Part shown: positions 15,220-20,654 of the stretch, in pieces
Numbering within the stretch: the stretch's first letter is position 1
Layout: each line of letters begins with the position of its first letter
NCBI GenBank assembly: GCA_023250495.1
Contig: JAHFAP010000026.1
Location: 1-20,654, forward strand
From: Deltaproteobacteria bacterium
GTDB lineage: Bacteria; Desulfobacterota; Binatia; UBA9968
DNA length: 20,654 nt
Direction: 5' to 3'
Position numbers and translations under genes: made by a program
The notes under the pieces: generated by a model
The model's input: the letters and a program-made list of their open reading frames with translations, nothing else
Database searches by the model: none
Told to the model about the DNA's origin: nothing

Positions 15220-15250
15220 GAGAGATTTATCATAGACGTCGAAATTTCTC
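15220..15250 (+). terminator. Weak stem-loop downstream of tRNA-Leu
   Basis: GAGAGATTT (15220-15228) can pair with AAATTTCTC (15242-15250), nine pairs including one G-U, around a 13-base loop. No T-run follows, so this is a weak terminator or RNA 3'-end candidate at best. Confidence 0.3.
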
Positions 15251-15292
15251 TAACGATCCACGGCGACCTATCCACAGCCGAGGGGCGATCAT

Positions 15293-15727
15293 ATGCCCCG
15301 GCGCGCGCGGCTCGTTTTAGGGCGCGCCCGGAAACACGTAGAAGGCAGGAGTGAGAGAAAATTGTCACCGGTGGGACGGCACCAAATCGGCACTATCCGG
15401 AGCTGGAGGCTAGCGCTGTTAATCGCTTTCATGCTGGCCGGCTGCGACAAGGAATCAAATTCGCCGGCCCAAACCGCTGAGGGGGGAGATCCGAGGCGTG
15501 GCAGGGCGCTCTACATGTCGAATTGCGCCGCCTGCCACAACAACGACCCGTCGAGGGACGGACCGGTTGGACCCGCGATCAAGCGCTCATCGCTGGCCCT
15601 GATAGAGGCCAGGGTGCTTCGGGCAACCTATCCCCCGGGCTATACGCCCAAGCGGAAGACGTCCGCTATGCCTGCCCAGCCGTATCTCAAATCGGCCCTC
15701 CCCGACTTGGCCGCCTTCCTGCGCTAG
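15293..15727 (+). CDS. Monohaem c-type cytochrome, probable lipoprotein
   Basis: A 144-codon gene for a small class I-like cytochrome c. The haem-binding motif CAACH is at residues 78-82, with GPVGPAIK soon after and a probable axial Met in SAMPAQPYL (M126); the C-terminus is the usual LPDLAAFLR. Upstream, LALLIAFMLAGC is a lipobox ending at Cys51, so the mature protein would be anchored to a membrane with its haem domain in the periplasm. From the ATG at 15293 (GAGGGG seven bases before) the basic stretch ahead of the signal is unusually long; TTG at 15362, after AGGAG, would give a normal 27-residue signal. It points toward the PuuD-like membrane gene, with 12 bp between stops, and could be its electron acceptor. 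Confidence 0.83.
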   Translation: MPRRARLVLGRARKHVEGRSERKLSPVGRHQIGTIRSWRLALLIAFMLAGCDKESNSPAQTAEGGDPRRGRALYMSNCAACHNNDPSRDGPVGPAIKRSSLALIEARVLRATYPPGYTPKRKTSAMPAQPYLKSALPDLAAFLR

Positions 15728-15739
15728 CCTCTCCCCTTC

Positions 15740-16441
15740 CTAGAACAGAACCAGGAAGAGCAGATAGAGAATCGCCGTAAGGATAAAGCCTGACCAGAGC
15801 GCCCCGGCTACCGTATCGAGAGGCTTCTTGGTCTCGCCCTGCAAGCCAACGAGTGCGTTCGCTTCAATGGCGGCGACGATCGCGCCACCGATGAGCGTTA
15901 GACCGAGCATGCCCTGCGGGCTGGCTTCCCCGAACAGCGTATAGTGACGGGCCGCTCCCATATAAAACAACATCGGAATCGAGAAGACGACGTTGGTCCT
16001 GGAGGTAAGCGCCGCCCGGCGGCCGGAGTTCGCTGCTTCCGGGATCGGCTGTCCGCCCTTCGCCACCTGGGTGGCGGACGCAATGACAACCTTCTGGTTG
16101 GGCCAGATCACGAGCCAGACATTTAGAAACATGATCGTCCCCAAAAGCCCGCCCACGGTGATCGCCCAGCCATACGATCTCTTAAAAAATTCATCCGGTC
16201 CCTGTAGATGACCTAGTTCGACCAGATACATTAGAATTCCGGCAAGGAACGTGAACATCGCCCCCCAGCGAAACCACCAGAGAGCGCGCGGCACGAGCTT
16301 CTGGATCGCCGCGCTCCGCACGCCCGCTTCGGTCTCGGCGAAAAACGGCGTCTGGACGAAATTGAAGTAGTAAAGAATTCCGATCCAGGTGATGCCAGCA
16401 AGGAAATGAATCCACCGCAACAAAAACAACCATAGCTCCAT
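15740..16441 (-). CDS. Membrane protein of the urate oxidase N-terminal (PuuD-like) family
   Basis: A 233-residue membrane protein with about six helices (roughly 3-33, 57-76, 91-112, 149-170, 177-199, 211-233). WIHFLAGITWIGILYYFNFVQ at the start and NVWLVIWPNQK at 107-117 are characteristic of the PF06181-type membrane domain of PuuD, which oxidises urate in alphaproteobacteria. Candidate haem-ligand histidines are H12, H78 and H166. PuuD itself continues into a cytochrome c domain; this protein stops after the membrane part, while a separate cytochrome c gene lies next to it. Many stand-alone homologues have no proven activity, so urate oxidation is a hypothesis only. A strong AAGGAGGGGAG precedes the ATG and a good promoter lies upstream. 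Confidence 0.8.
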   Translation of the reverse strand: MELWLFLLRWIHFLAGITWIGILYYFNFVQTPFFAETEAGVRSAAIQKLVPRALWWFRWGAMFTFLAGILMYLVELGHLQGPDEFFKRSYGWAITVGGLLGTIMFLNVWLVIWPNQKVVIASATQVAKGGQPIPEAANSGRRAALTSRTNVVFSIPMLFYMGAARHYTLFGEASPQGMLGLTLIGGAIVAAIEANALVGLQGETKKPLDTVAGALWSGFILTAILYLLFLVLF

Positions 16442-16505
16442 AGTTCTCCCCTCCTTCTGCGCTGATTGCTTTAAGGGCAGTTAAAGTTTGATGTCTCGGC
16501 TTGCT

Positions 16506-16535
16506 TTTATATTAACACAGGCTTTCCCTTGTCAA
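16506..16535 (-). promoter_or_regulatory. Promoter of the PuuD-like gene
   Basis: On the minus strand TTGACA (16530-16535) and TATAAA (16506-16511) are 18 bases apart, a near-consensus sigma-70-type promoter. The -35 is the centre of the 13-base palindrome CCCTTGACAAGGG (16526-16538), a possible operator. A second inverted repeat CTTTAA/TTAAAG (16469-16486) lies in the leader between promoter and ribosome-binding site. Confidence 0.65.
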
Positions 16536-16552
16536 GGGCAAACTCCAAGGCT

Positions 16553-17221
16553 TCAGTGAGGAAGTTTACCTTCTCTTGCGCCCTGCAAGGCATCAAAAGG
16601 GCTTTGCCTCTCTACTGCCCTAAAGCGGAGCACGCTCAGCAGATGCGTGGCGCGCTCCTGCAAAGATTTGGCCTCTAAAAGACTCTGTTTCTCCACGGTT
16701 GAGATATCCAAAGAAAAGCAGCATAGATTCAACCACGTCGCCCCATCGATCGAAGGGTTGCTCACAATCTTCAAGAGAGCCGAGCTCTCCTCTGCAATGG
16801 TCGCCCGCGTAAGCTCGAGCACCTCCTTTTTGAGCGAAGCTAGGAAGGTCGCCGGAAGCTCCGCCGGCTCGTCTCGGAGCAGAACCTTCGCCTGGCGATA
16901 CGGGGTCTCTTCGAGAACGTGCTCCTGAATCTCATATTCTCTCAACCCGTACAAGAGAATATTGTAACGGCCGTCAGGCAGCGGGGTAACGCCGACGATT
17001 TTCCCCACGCAGCCAACGGGATAGATATCCGGATTCCCGTAATAGTCCTTCTCCCAGTTGCCTCTCAGCAGGGACATCCCGATCAGCCGTTCGTGGGTCA
17101 TCGCATCGCGCACCATCTGCCGATAGCGAGGCTCGAAAATGTGCAGCGGAAGCTGCACTTTAGGGAAAAGCACTACATTGGGCAGGGGGAAAACCGGAAT
17201 CACAGACATCGTCGCGGACAT
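16553..17221 (-). CDS. LON peptidase substrate-binding (LON_N) domain protein
   Basis: A 222-residue protein made essentially of the LON N-terminal substrate-binding domain, without the AAA+ or Ser-Lys protease parts of Lon. Diagnostic blocks are VIPVFPLPNVVLFPKVQLPLHIFEPRYRQMV, RLIGMSLL, PVGCVGKIVGVTPLPDGRYNILLYGLREYEI. The C-terminal half is helical. Such stand-alone proteins are common and poorly characterised; a role in substrate recognition or protein quality control is inferred. I chose ATG 17221 (MSATMSVIPVFPLP); ATG 17209 is also possible, while a GTG at 17290 adds a stretch unlike the family. It is divergent from the polyprenyl synthase gene, about 88 bp apart, and ends 111 bp before the PuuD-like start. 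Confidence 0.87.
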   Translation of the reverse strand: MSATMSVIPVFPLPNVVLFPKVQLPLHIFEPRYRQMVRDAMTHERLIGMSLLRGNWEKDYYGNPDIYPVGCVGKIVGVTPLPDGRYNILLYGLREYEIQEHVLEETPYRQAKVLLRDEPAELPATFLASLKKEVLELTRATIAEESSALLKIVSNPSIDGATWLNLCCFSLDISTVEKQSLLEAKSLQERATHLLSVLRFRAVERQSPFDALQGAREGKLPH

Positions 17222-17309
17222 ATTTTCTCTCTTGCTCCCCTTAAGAAGCAGGTGAACCGCCTCGCGTTCGCCTCCGCCATTTACTAGCACAGGCGGGACG
17301 TTCGATTCA

Positions 17310-18413
17310 ATGCAGATTCAGCTTGACCTGCCGTCTGATCTGTGCCATTTTGCCCCAAAACGCGGGGTCAATGGAGTGTTGCAGCAAAGAAAAAGGAAAT
17401 CGCCCAATTCCGCTTTCGCGGCCGATCTACTGGCGAAGGCACAGCCGCTGACTGAGGCCGTCGATCCTTTCAGTTGTGTCGCCGAGGAGTTGGAGCTAGT
17501 GGAGGAAAACCTTACTCGGTCCGTTCGCTCCGCGGAACAAACCCTGACCGATATCGCCTCGCACCTCATCTGTGGCGGCGGCAAGCGGATCCGCCCGATG
17601 GTAACCCTGCTCGCGTTCAAAGCATTCGGCGGGAAAAAGGTAGAGGACATCGTCGATATCGCCACCGCCATCGAGCTCATCCACACCGCCACCTTGCTTC
17701 ATGACGACATCATCGACGGCGCGGAGACCAGGCGGGGAAAGGAGTCAGCCTACAGAAAGTTCGGCCTCAAGGCGACGCTGGTTGCGGGCGATTTCCTGTT
17801 TATCAAGGCCTTTGAGTTCGCAGGGAAGTTCGACGAAACCATAGTCCAGTGGACCGCCGACGCCTGCACCCGGCTAACCGAAGGCGAGATCCTCCAGGGC
17901 TTCTTCAATCGCAACACCGAGGTTACGGTCGGCGACTATTTGGAGATCGTCAAGCGAAAAACGGCCTCTCTGTTTCAGACCGGAGCGAAGATCGGGGTCT
18001 ACCTGGCGGGGGCGAGCCCGTCTTTAGTCGAGGAAATGGACCAGTACGGCCTGACCCTGGGGATCGCATTTCAGATTATCGACGACGTCTTGGACGTGAT
18101 CGGTCACAAAGAGCTGCTGGGAAAACCCACGGGTATGGATCTCCGCGACGGCAATCCTTCGCTGCCGATCATCCTCGCCTTGAACGCGGGGCAGCAGGCC
18201 GTAGCCGAGGCCTTTGAGTGCAGCCATCCAACGGATGAGAAGATCCGACAAGCCATCGAGGCGTTCGGTCAGGGAACAGCGATCCAGCAGGCTAAGGCCC
18301 TTTCGCGGACGTATGCGGAACAAGCGTTTAATCCGGTGAAAAAGCTCCCCCCCTCTCTCTACCGCAACGGACTAAAAACTTTGATTCAGCTTATCATCGA
18401 GAGAAACTCTTGA
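17310..18413 (+). CDS. Long-chain polyprenyl diphosphate synthase
   Basis: A 367-residue trans-prenyltransferase that extends farnesyl or geranylgeranyl diphosphate with IPP to make the quinone side chain. Family motifs: GGGKRIRPMVTLLAFKAFGG (89-108), the first Asp-rich motif LLHDDIIDGAETRRGK (129-144), GDFLFIKAF (160-168), GEILQGFFN, the conserved KRKTASLFQTGAKIG (215-229), the second Asp-rich motif FQIIDDVLDVIG (254-265) and GKPTGMDLRDGNPSLPIIL. Small residues before DDIID suggest a long product (octaprenyl class), but chain length cannot be fixed. The first 50 or so residues are not family-like, and the ATG at 17310 lacks a clear Shine-Dalgarno, so a downstream start such as GTG near 17373 after AATGG is possible. 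It is followed by ubiE-like and membrane genes. Confidence 0.92.
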   Translation: MQIQLDLPSDLCHFAPKRGVNGVLQQRKRKSPNSAFAADLLAKAQPLTEAVDPFSCVAEELELVEENLTRSVRSAEQTLTDIASHLICGGGKRIRPMVTLLAFKAFGGKKVEDIVDIATAIELIHTATLLHDDIIDGAETRRGKESAYRKFGLKATLVAGDFLFIKAFEFAGKFDETIVQWTADACTRLTEGEILQGFFNRNTEVTVGDYLEIVKRKTASLFQTGAKIGVYLAGASPSLVEEMDQYGLTLGIAFQIIDDVLDVIGHKELLGKPTGMDLRDGNPSLPIILALNAGQQAVAEAFECSHPTDEKIRQAIEAFGQGTAIQQAKALSRTYAEQAFNPVKKLPPSLYRNGLKTLIQLIIERNS

Positions 18414-18470
18414 CGCTAGCGCCGGCCTTAGCGGCCGAGCCTGGCTTGTTTTATCTTCCTCCTGATCGTC

Positions 18471-19196
18471 ATGTTTCCGTCGCAGCGCCAGCGGGCAGAA
18501 CATGTCCGCAGAATATTCGACCGGATCGCTCCCCGGTACGATCTGCTCAACCGGGTCATCAGCCTGCGCCTCGACACCCATTGGAGAAAAAAGGCGGTCG
18601 CGGCCGCATTCAGAGGCGGCGAGCGGTTGGTTCTCGACCTCGGCACAGGGACCGGGGATCTCGCGCTCGCGGCGGCAAGAGCGATCGGCGATGTGGGAAA
18701 AATTATTGGCCTGGATTTTTCTCCTGAAATGCTCCGCCTGGCCGTGGGGAAGAAAAACAGGGACCGGCATGGCGGCAAAACTTTTTATATTCAGGGAACC
18801 GCTTTATCTCCTCCCTTCAAGGACGAGACTTTCGACGTCGTCACGACCGCCTTCGTGCTGCGAAACGTAACAGATCTCTCGCTGTTCTTTCTTCAGGCGT
18901 ATCGTCTGTTAAAACCCGGAGGAAGGCTCGTTTCACTGGACATGTTCCCGCCGTCCCGTCTTCCCTTCTCCTTTTTCTACTCGCTCTATTTCTACCGTCT
19001 GGTCCCATGGATCGGCGCCCGCTTGGCCCATGACCGCGACGCCTACCATTACCTTTCCGAATCGGTCAAAGGATTTTATCCGCCAGAGACCATCGCCGAC
19101 ATGATCAAGCGAACAGGCTTTGAGAACGTGACAACCCGGGGATTTTTGAGTGGGGCGGTCTGCCTGCACGCCGGGGACAAGCCCACGAAGGTTTGA
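18471..19196 (+). CDS. ubiE: Demethylmenaquinone/ubiquinone C-methyltransferase (UbiE/MenG family)
   Basis: A 241-residue SAM-dependent methyltransferase that C-methylates the quinone ring late in menaquinone or ubiquinone synthesis. It begins with the family helix VRRIFDRIAPRYDLLNRVISLRLDTHWRK (12-40). Motif I is VLDLGTGTGDLAL (54-66), motif II GLDFSPEMLRLA, then FDVVTTAFVLRNVTD, LLKPGGRLVSLDMFPPS, and the UbiE-type end YHYLSESVKGFYPPETIADMIKRTGFENV with the final GAVCLHAGDKP. Its place after the polyprenyl diphosphate synthase gene (57 bp) supports a quinone role. Whether the ring is naphthoquinone or benzoquinone cannot be told from this. No Shine-Dalgarno is obvious before the ATG. The stop lies 5 bp before the next gene's ATG. 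Confidence 0.9.
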   Translation: MFPSQRQRAEHVRRIFDRIAPRYDLLNRVISLRLDTHWRKKAVAAAFRGGERLVLDLGTGTGDLALAAARAIGDVGKIIGLDFSPEMLRLAVGKKNRDRHGGKTFYIQGTALSPPFKDETFDVVTTAFVLRNVTDLSLFFLQAYRLLKPGGRLVSLDMFPPSRLPFSFFYSLYFYRLVPWIGARLAHDRDAYHYLSESVKGFYPPETIADMIKRTGFENVTTRGFLSGAVCLHAGDKPTKV

Positions 19197-19201
19197 AGAC
19201 C

Positions 19202-20032
19202 ATGCAGGCCTTCCCAGCGAGTTTCCTATTGCTCTTTCATCAGATTGCGCTGGGCGGGCTTTTCGCAATTGCCGCTACGCCATTTCATGAATTGACGAGG
19301 GGCTTTTACAAATCGACTGCAGGGGTGCTGTTCTTGGTCGGCGTGCTAGGGCTGCTTGGAAAGGCCGATCTCTACCGCAGGCCTCTATTCGCCGGGCCGA
19401 GCCTGGGAAGCCTGTTCGAGTTGTTCTTTCATATCCTCTTCATTCTGTCATTTGCCCTTTATCTCTATTCGCTCTGGGGAGAGCGGGTCGTTTTCAGGGC
19501 ACGGCTCTTCTCAACTTCCCTGTTCGCGGGCCTGGCGTCGCTGGCGGTGAGTTCCCGCGGCTTCCATCAGGCCCCTCTCTGGTCGCTCGAAACCCTGCTT
19601 TATCCCGTGAGCTTTTTTCTATCCGCGTTCCTCTTGGGAGGGGTTACCGTTGGCATGCTGATCGGTCATTGGTACCTGATCGATACCGGCCAGAGCATCC
19701 AGCCATTCATCCGCATTTTTAAGTTTTTTTTCTTTGCCTTATTGCTGCAAACTTCTTTCTTCCTGCTGCTTCCGCTTCTCCTCTATTTCCTCGGGAGCCC
19801 GAACACGGTCCTCAACCTCAAGCAACTTTGGGAGAGCCACCACGTGCTTTTGATCAGTCGCTTGCTGACCACGCAGGTCGGTTCTTTGATTCTTTCCGCG
19901 ATGATATGGCGGACATTGCAGATACCCCACACCATGGCGGCGACCGGACTTTTCTATATCGCCCTACTCGGAGTCTTTGTGGGGGAAATCCTGGGAAGGC
20001 AGATCCTGGCCTTGACCTCCCTGCCCTTTTAG
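19202..20032 (+). CDS. Polytopic membrane protein of unknown function, linked to quinone genes
   Basis: I do not recognise a named family. The 276-residue product is almost entirely membrane, with about eight helices (roughly 5-25, 38-56, 72-92, 101-117, 133-157, 173-197, 222-239, 245-265). Histidines lie in or at the edges of helices: H13, H29, H77, H122, H156, H213, H214, H243. The strongest motif is GGVTVGMLIGHWYLID (147-161), in which GHWYL looks conserved-type, followed by a short loop and the next helix. ATG 19202 is my choice; a TTG at 19193 overlapping the ubiE stop is possible. Close linkage to ubiE suggests a quinone- or haem-related role, by inference only. Its 3' end is overlapped for 69 bp by the oppositely coded cold-shock-like gene. 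Confidence 0.72.
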   Translation: MQAFPASFLLLFHQIALGGLFAIAATPFHELTRGFYKSTAGVLFLVGVLGLLGKADLYRRPLFAGPSLGSLFELFFHILFILSFALYLYSLWGERVVFRARLFSTSLFAGLASLAVSSRGFHQAPLWSLETLLYPVSFFLSAFLLGGVTVGMLIGHWYLIDTGQSIQPFIRIFKFFFFALLLQTSFFLLLPLLLYFLGSPNTVLNLKQLWESHHVLLISRLLTTQVGSLILSAMIWRTLQIPHTMAATGLFYIALLGVFVGEILGRQILALTSLPF

Positions 20033-20323
20033 ATCGGTCCCAAGCTGTGGCGAAGCAGGCTGTGAGCCCACCTTGATTTTTGTGATCCTGAGACCCTGGG
20101 AGGTCCACCCGAGGTCATATCCCACCTCCAGCCCTTCTCTCAGGTCGCCGGGCTTTTGAACGTCACCTAGAAGGATGACGAGATCGTATGAAAACCGAAC
20201 TTCCCTTCCGCTCTCGGTTCGAACCAACCCCATGTTGTTACTGGGAAAGAGTTTGGTGATGACACCGTGATGAAAAAGATCCTTTCTTTCCTTCGTCTCT
20301 TCCGTATTGTCAGGAATACTCAC
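19964..20323 (-). CDS. Small cold-shock-like (OB-fold) domain protein
   Basis: A 119-residue protein. Residues 19-86 resemble a cold-shock/OB-fold module: HGVITKLFPSNNMGLVRTESGREVRFSYDLV followed by LREGLEVGYDLGWTSQGLRITKIKV, i.e. the 'G.V..l....G.i....G.e..F' start and the 'G..V.y....~g.rA..I' end of the fold, without the clean aromatic RNP motifs of CspA. The N-terminal 15 residues are charged; the last 30 or so are Gly/Gln/Asp-rich and unstructured. Start is GTG at 20323, after a G-rich stretch; an ATG nearby is out of frame. Nucleic-acid binding is an inference. It lies 53 bp after hemD on the same strand, and its final 23 codons are antisense to the 3' end of the neighbouring membrane-protein gene. 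Confidence 0.6.
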   Translation of the reverse strand: MSIPDNTEETKERKDLFHHGVITKLFPSNNMGLVRTESGREVRFSYDLVILLGDVQKPGDLREGLEVGYDLGWTSQGLRITKIKVGSQPASPQLGTDLKGQGGQGQDLPSQDFPHKDSE

Positions 20324-20376
20324 ACCCCCATTTAACCCCTCTTGCAGGAAACGGTCAAGCTACTCTATTCCTGGTC

Positions 20377-20654
20377 TTAAGGAGGGCTCCCTTCTCTCCG
20401 CTTCGCTGCTAAGAGTTCCGGGCCGCGGTGAGCGACGGCAGAGATCAAGTGTCCCATTTTGGGGTGCTCGGGCTCGAGATCTGCGTTGAGACCGAAGTGC
20501 TCCAGTGCTTCGCTGCAGATAGGGCCGATAGATGCGATCAGGACCCAGCCGAAGGCTTGCCGCAATCTTTGATCCAGGCGATCTTCGGTGGCGATTGTGA
20601 AGAGATGATCCACCTGTGTTGCGTTAGTAAAAAGAGCAATATCCACCTGCCCCG
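20377..20654 (-). CDS. hemD: Uroporphyrinogen-III synthase, C-terminal part (start outside window)
   Basis: The frame is open to the window edge and ends in TAA at 20377-20379, giving about 92 C-terminal residues. They fit the last part of HemD, which closes and inverts ring D of hydroxymethylbilane in tetrapyrrole synthesis. The pattern VDIALFTNATQVDHLF matches the usual 'vD.v.FTS...V.~f'; WVLIASIGPICSEALEHFGLNADLEP matches 'va.IGp.t..al...Gl..d..P', then HPKMGHLISAVA at the C-terminus. HemD is very divergent and sometimes fused to other domains, which cannot be judged here. A haem or sirohaem precursor gene fits with the cytochrome genes in the window. Confidence 0.75.
   Translation of the reverse strand, partial: GQVDIALFTNATQVDHLFTIATEDRLDQRLRQAFGWVLIASIGPICSEALEHFGLNADLEPEHPKMGHLISAVAHRGPELLAAKRREGSPP

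Noticed and set aside
15168..15368. Minus-strand frame whose product ends in ERGESNPHGC
   Set aside because: This peptide is the antisense reading of the tRNA-Leu 3' half, a well-known artefact of gene prediction; the rest overlaps the cytochrome gene start.

Overview
The window is a piece of a bacterial chromosome, moderately GC-rich and densely coded, with no phage, plasmid, transposase, CRISPR or rRNA sequence that I can see. Gene content and style point to an uncultured environmental Gram-negative lineage: a CcmI-type cytochrome c maturation domain, a lipoprotein cytochrome c, CoaX, EF-G-2, polyprenyl diphosphate synthase next to UbiE, and an orphan NMT1/SsuA-type binding protein beside amidohydrolases. 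Candidates are Binatota/Desulfobacterota-like, NC10, Rokubacteria or Tectomicrobia relatives. This placement is inference from gene style, not from a marker gene.

Layout. (1) 1-443 (+): C-terminal end of a cytochrome c biogenesis (CcmI/CycH-like) protein. (2) 451-6988 (-): an accessory catabolic run, read from right to left: amidohydrolase, ACMSD-like amidohydrolase, gamma-glutamyltransferase-family enzyme, orphan periplasmic binding protein, cupin, 3-hydroxyisobutyrate-dehydrogenase-like oxidoreductase, VOC/glyoxalase protein. A 112-bp palindromic repeat interrupts the run before the binding-protein gene, and an AT-rich repeat lies between the two amidohydrolases. (3) 7032-15032 (-): a housekeeping operon, pseudo-receiver protein - valS - nadC - birA - coaX - EF-G-2 paralogue. 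Its genes are separated by a few bases or overlap, except for a 51-bp REP-like palindrome between nadC and birA. (4) 15033-15206: a divergent promoter region and a tRNA-Leu(CAG) gene. (5) 15293-17221: a lipoprotein monohaem cytochrome c (+) convergent with a membrane protein resembling the PuuD urate oxidase membrane domain (-), then a LON-substrate-binding-domain protein (-). (6) 17310-20032 (+): long-chain polyprenyl diphosphate synthase, UbiE/MenG methyltransferase, and an unrecognised His-containing polytopic membrane protein, a likely respiratory quinone cluster. (7) 19964-20654 (-): a small cold-shock-like protein whose tail overlaps the membrane gene antisense, and the C-terminal end of uroporphyrinogen-III synthase (HemD).

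The core genes cover translation (ValS, tRNA-Leu, EF-G-2), NAD, CoA and biotin cofactor supply, quinone and tetrapyrrole synthesis, and cytochromes. The most unusual observations are: an ACMSD-fold amidohydrolase whose metal/catalytic residues are largely replaced; a PuuD-like membrane domain and a separate cytochrome c as neighbours, where the known enzyme is one fused chain; divergent promoters for tRNA-Leu and the valS operon that share a -35 box, with a predicted leaderless operon transcript; and the catabolic run with a transporterless binding protein. I did not find a clearly new defence or mobile system.
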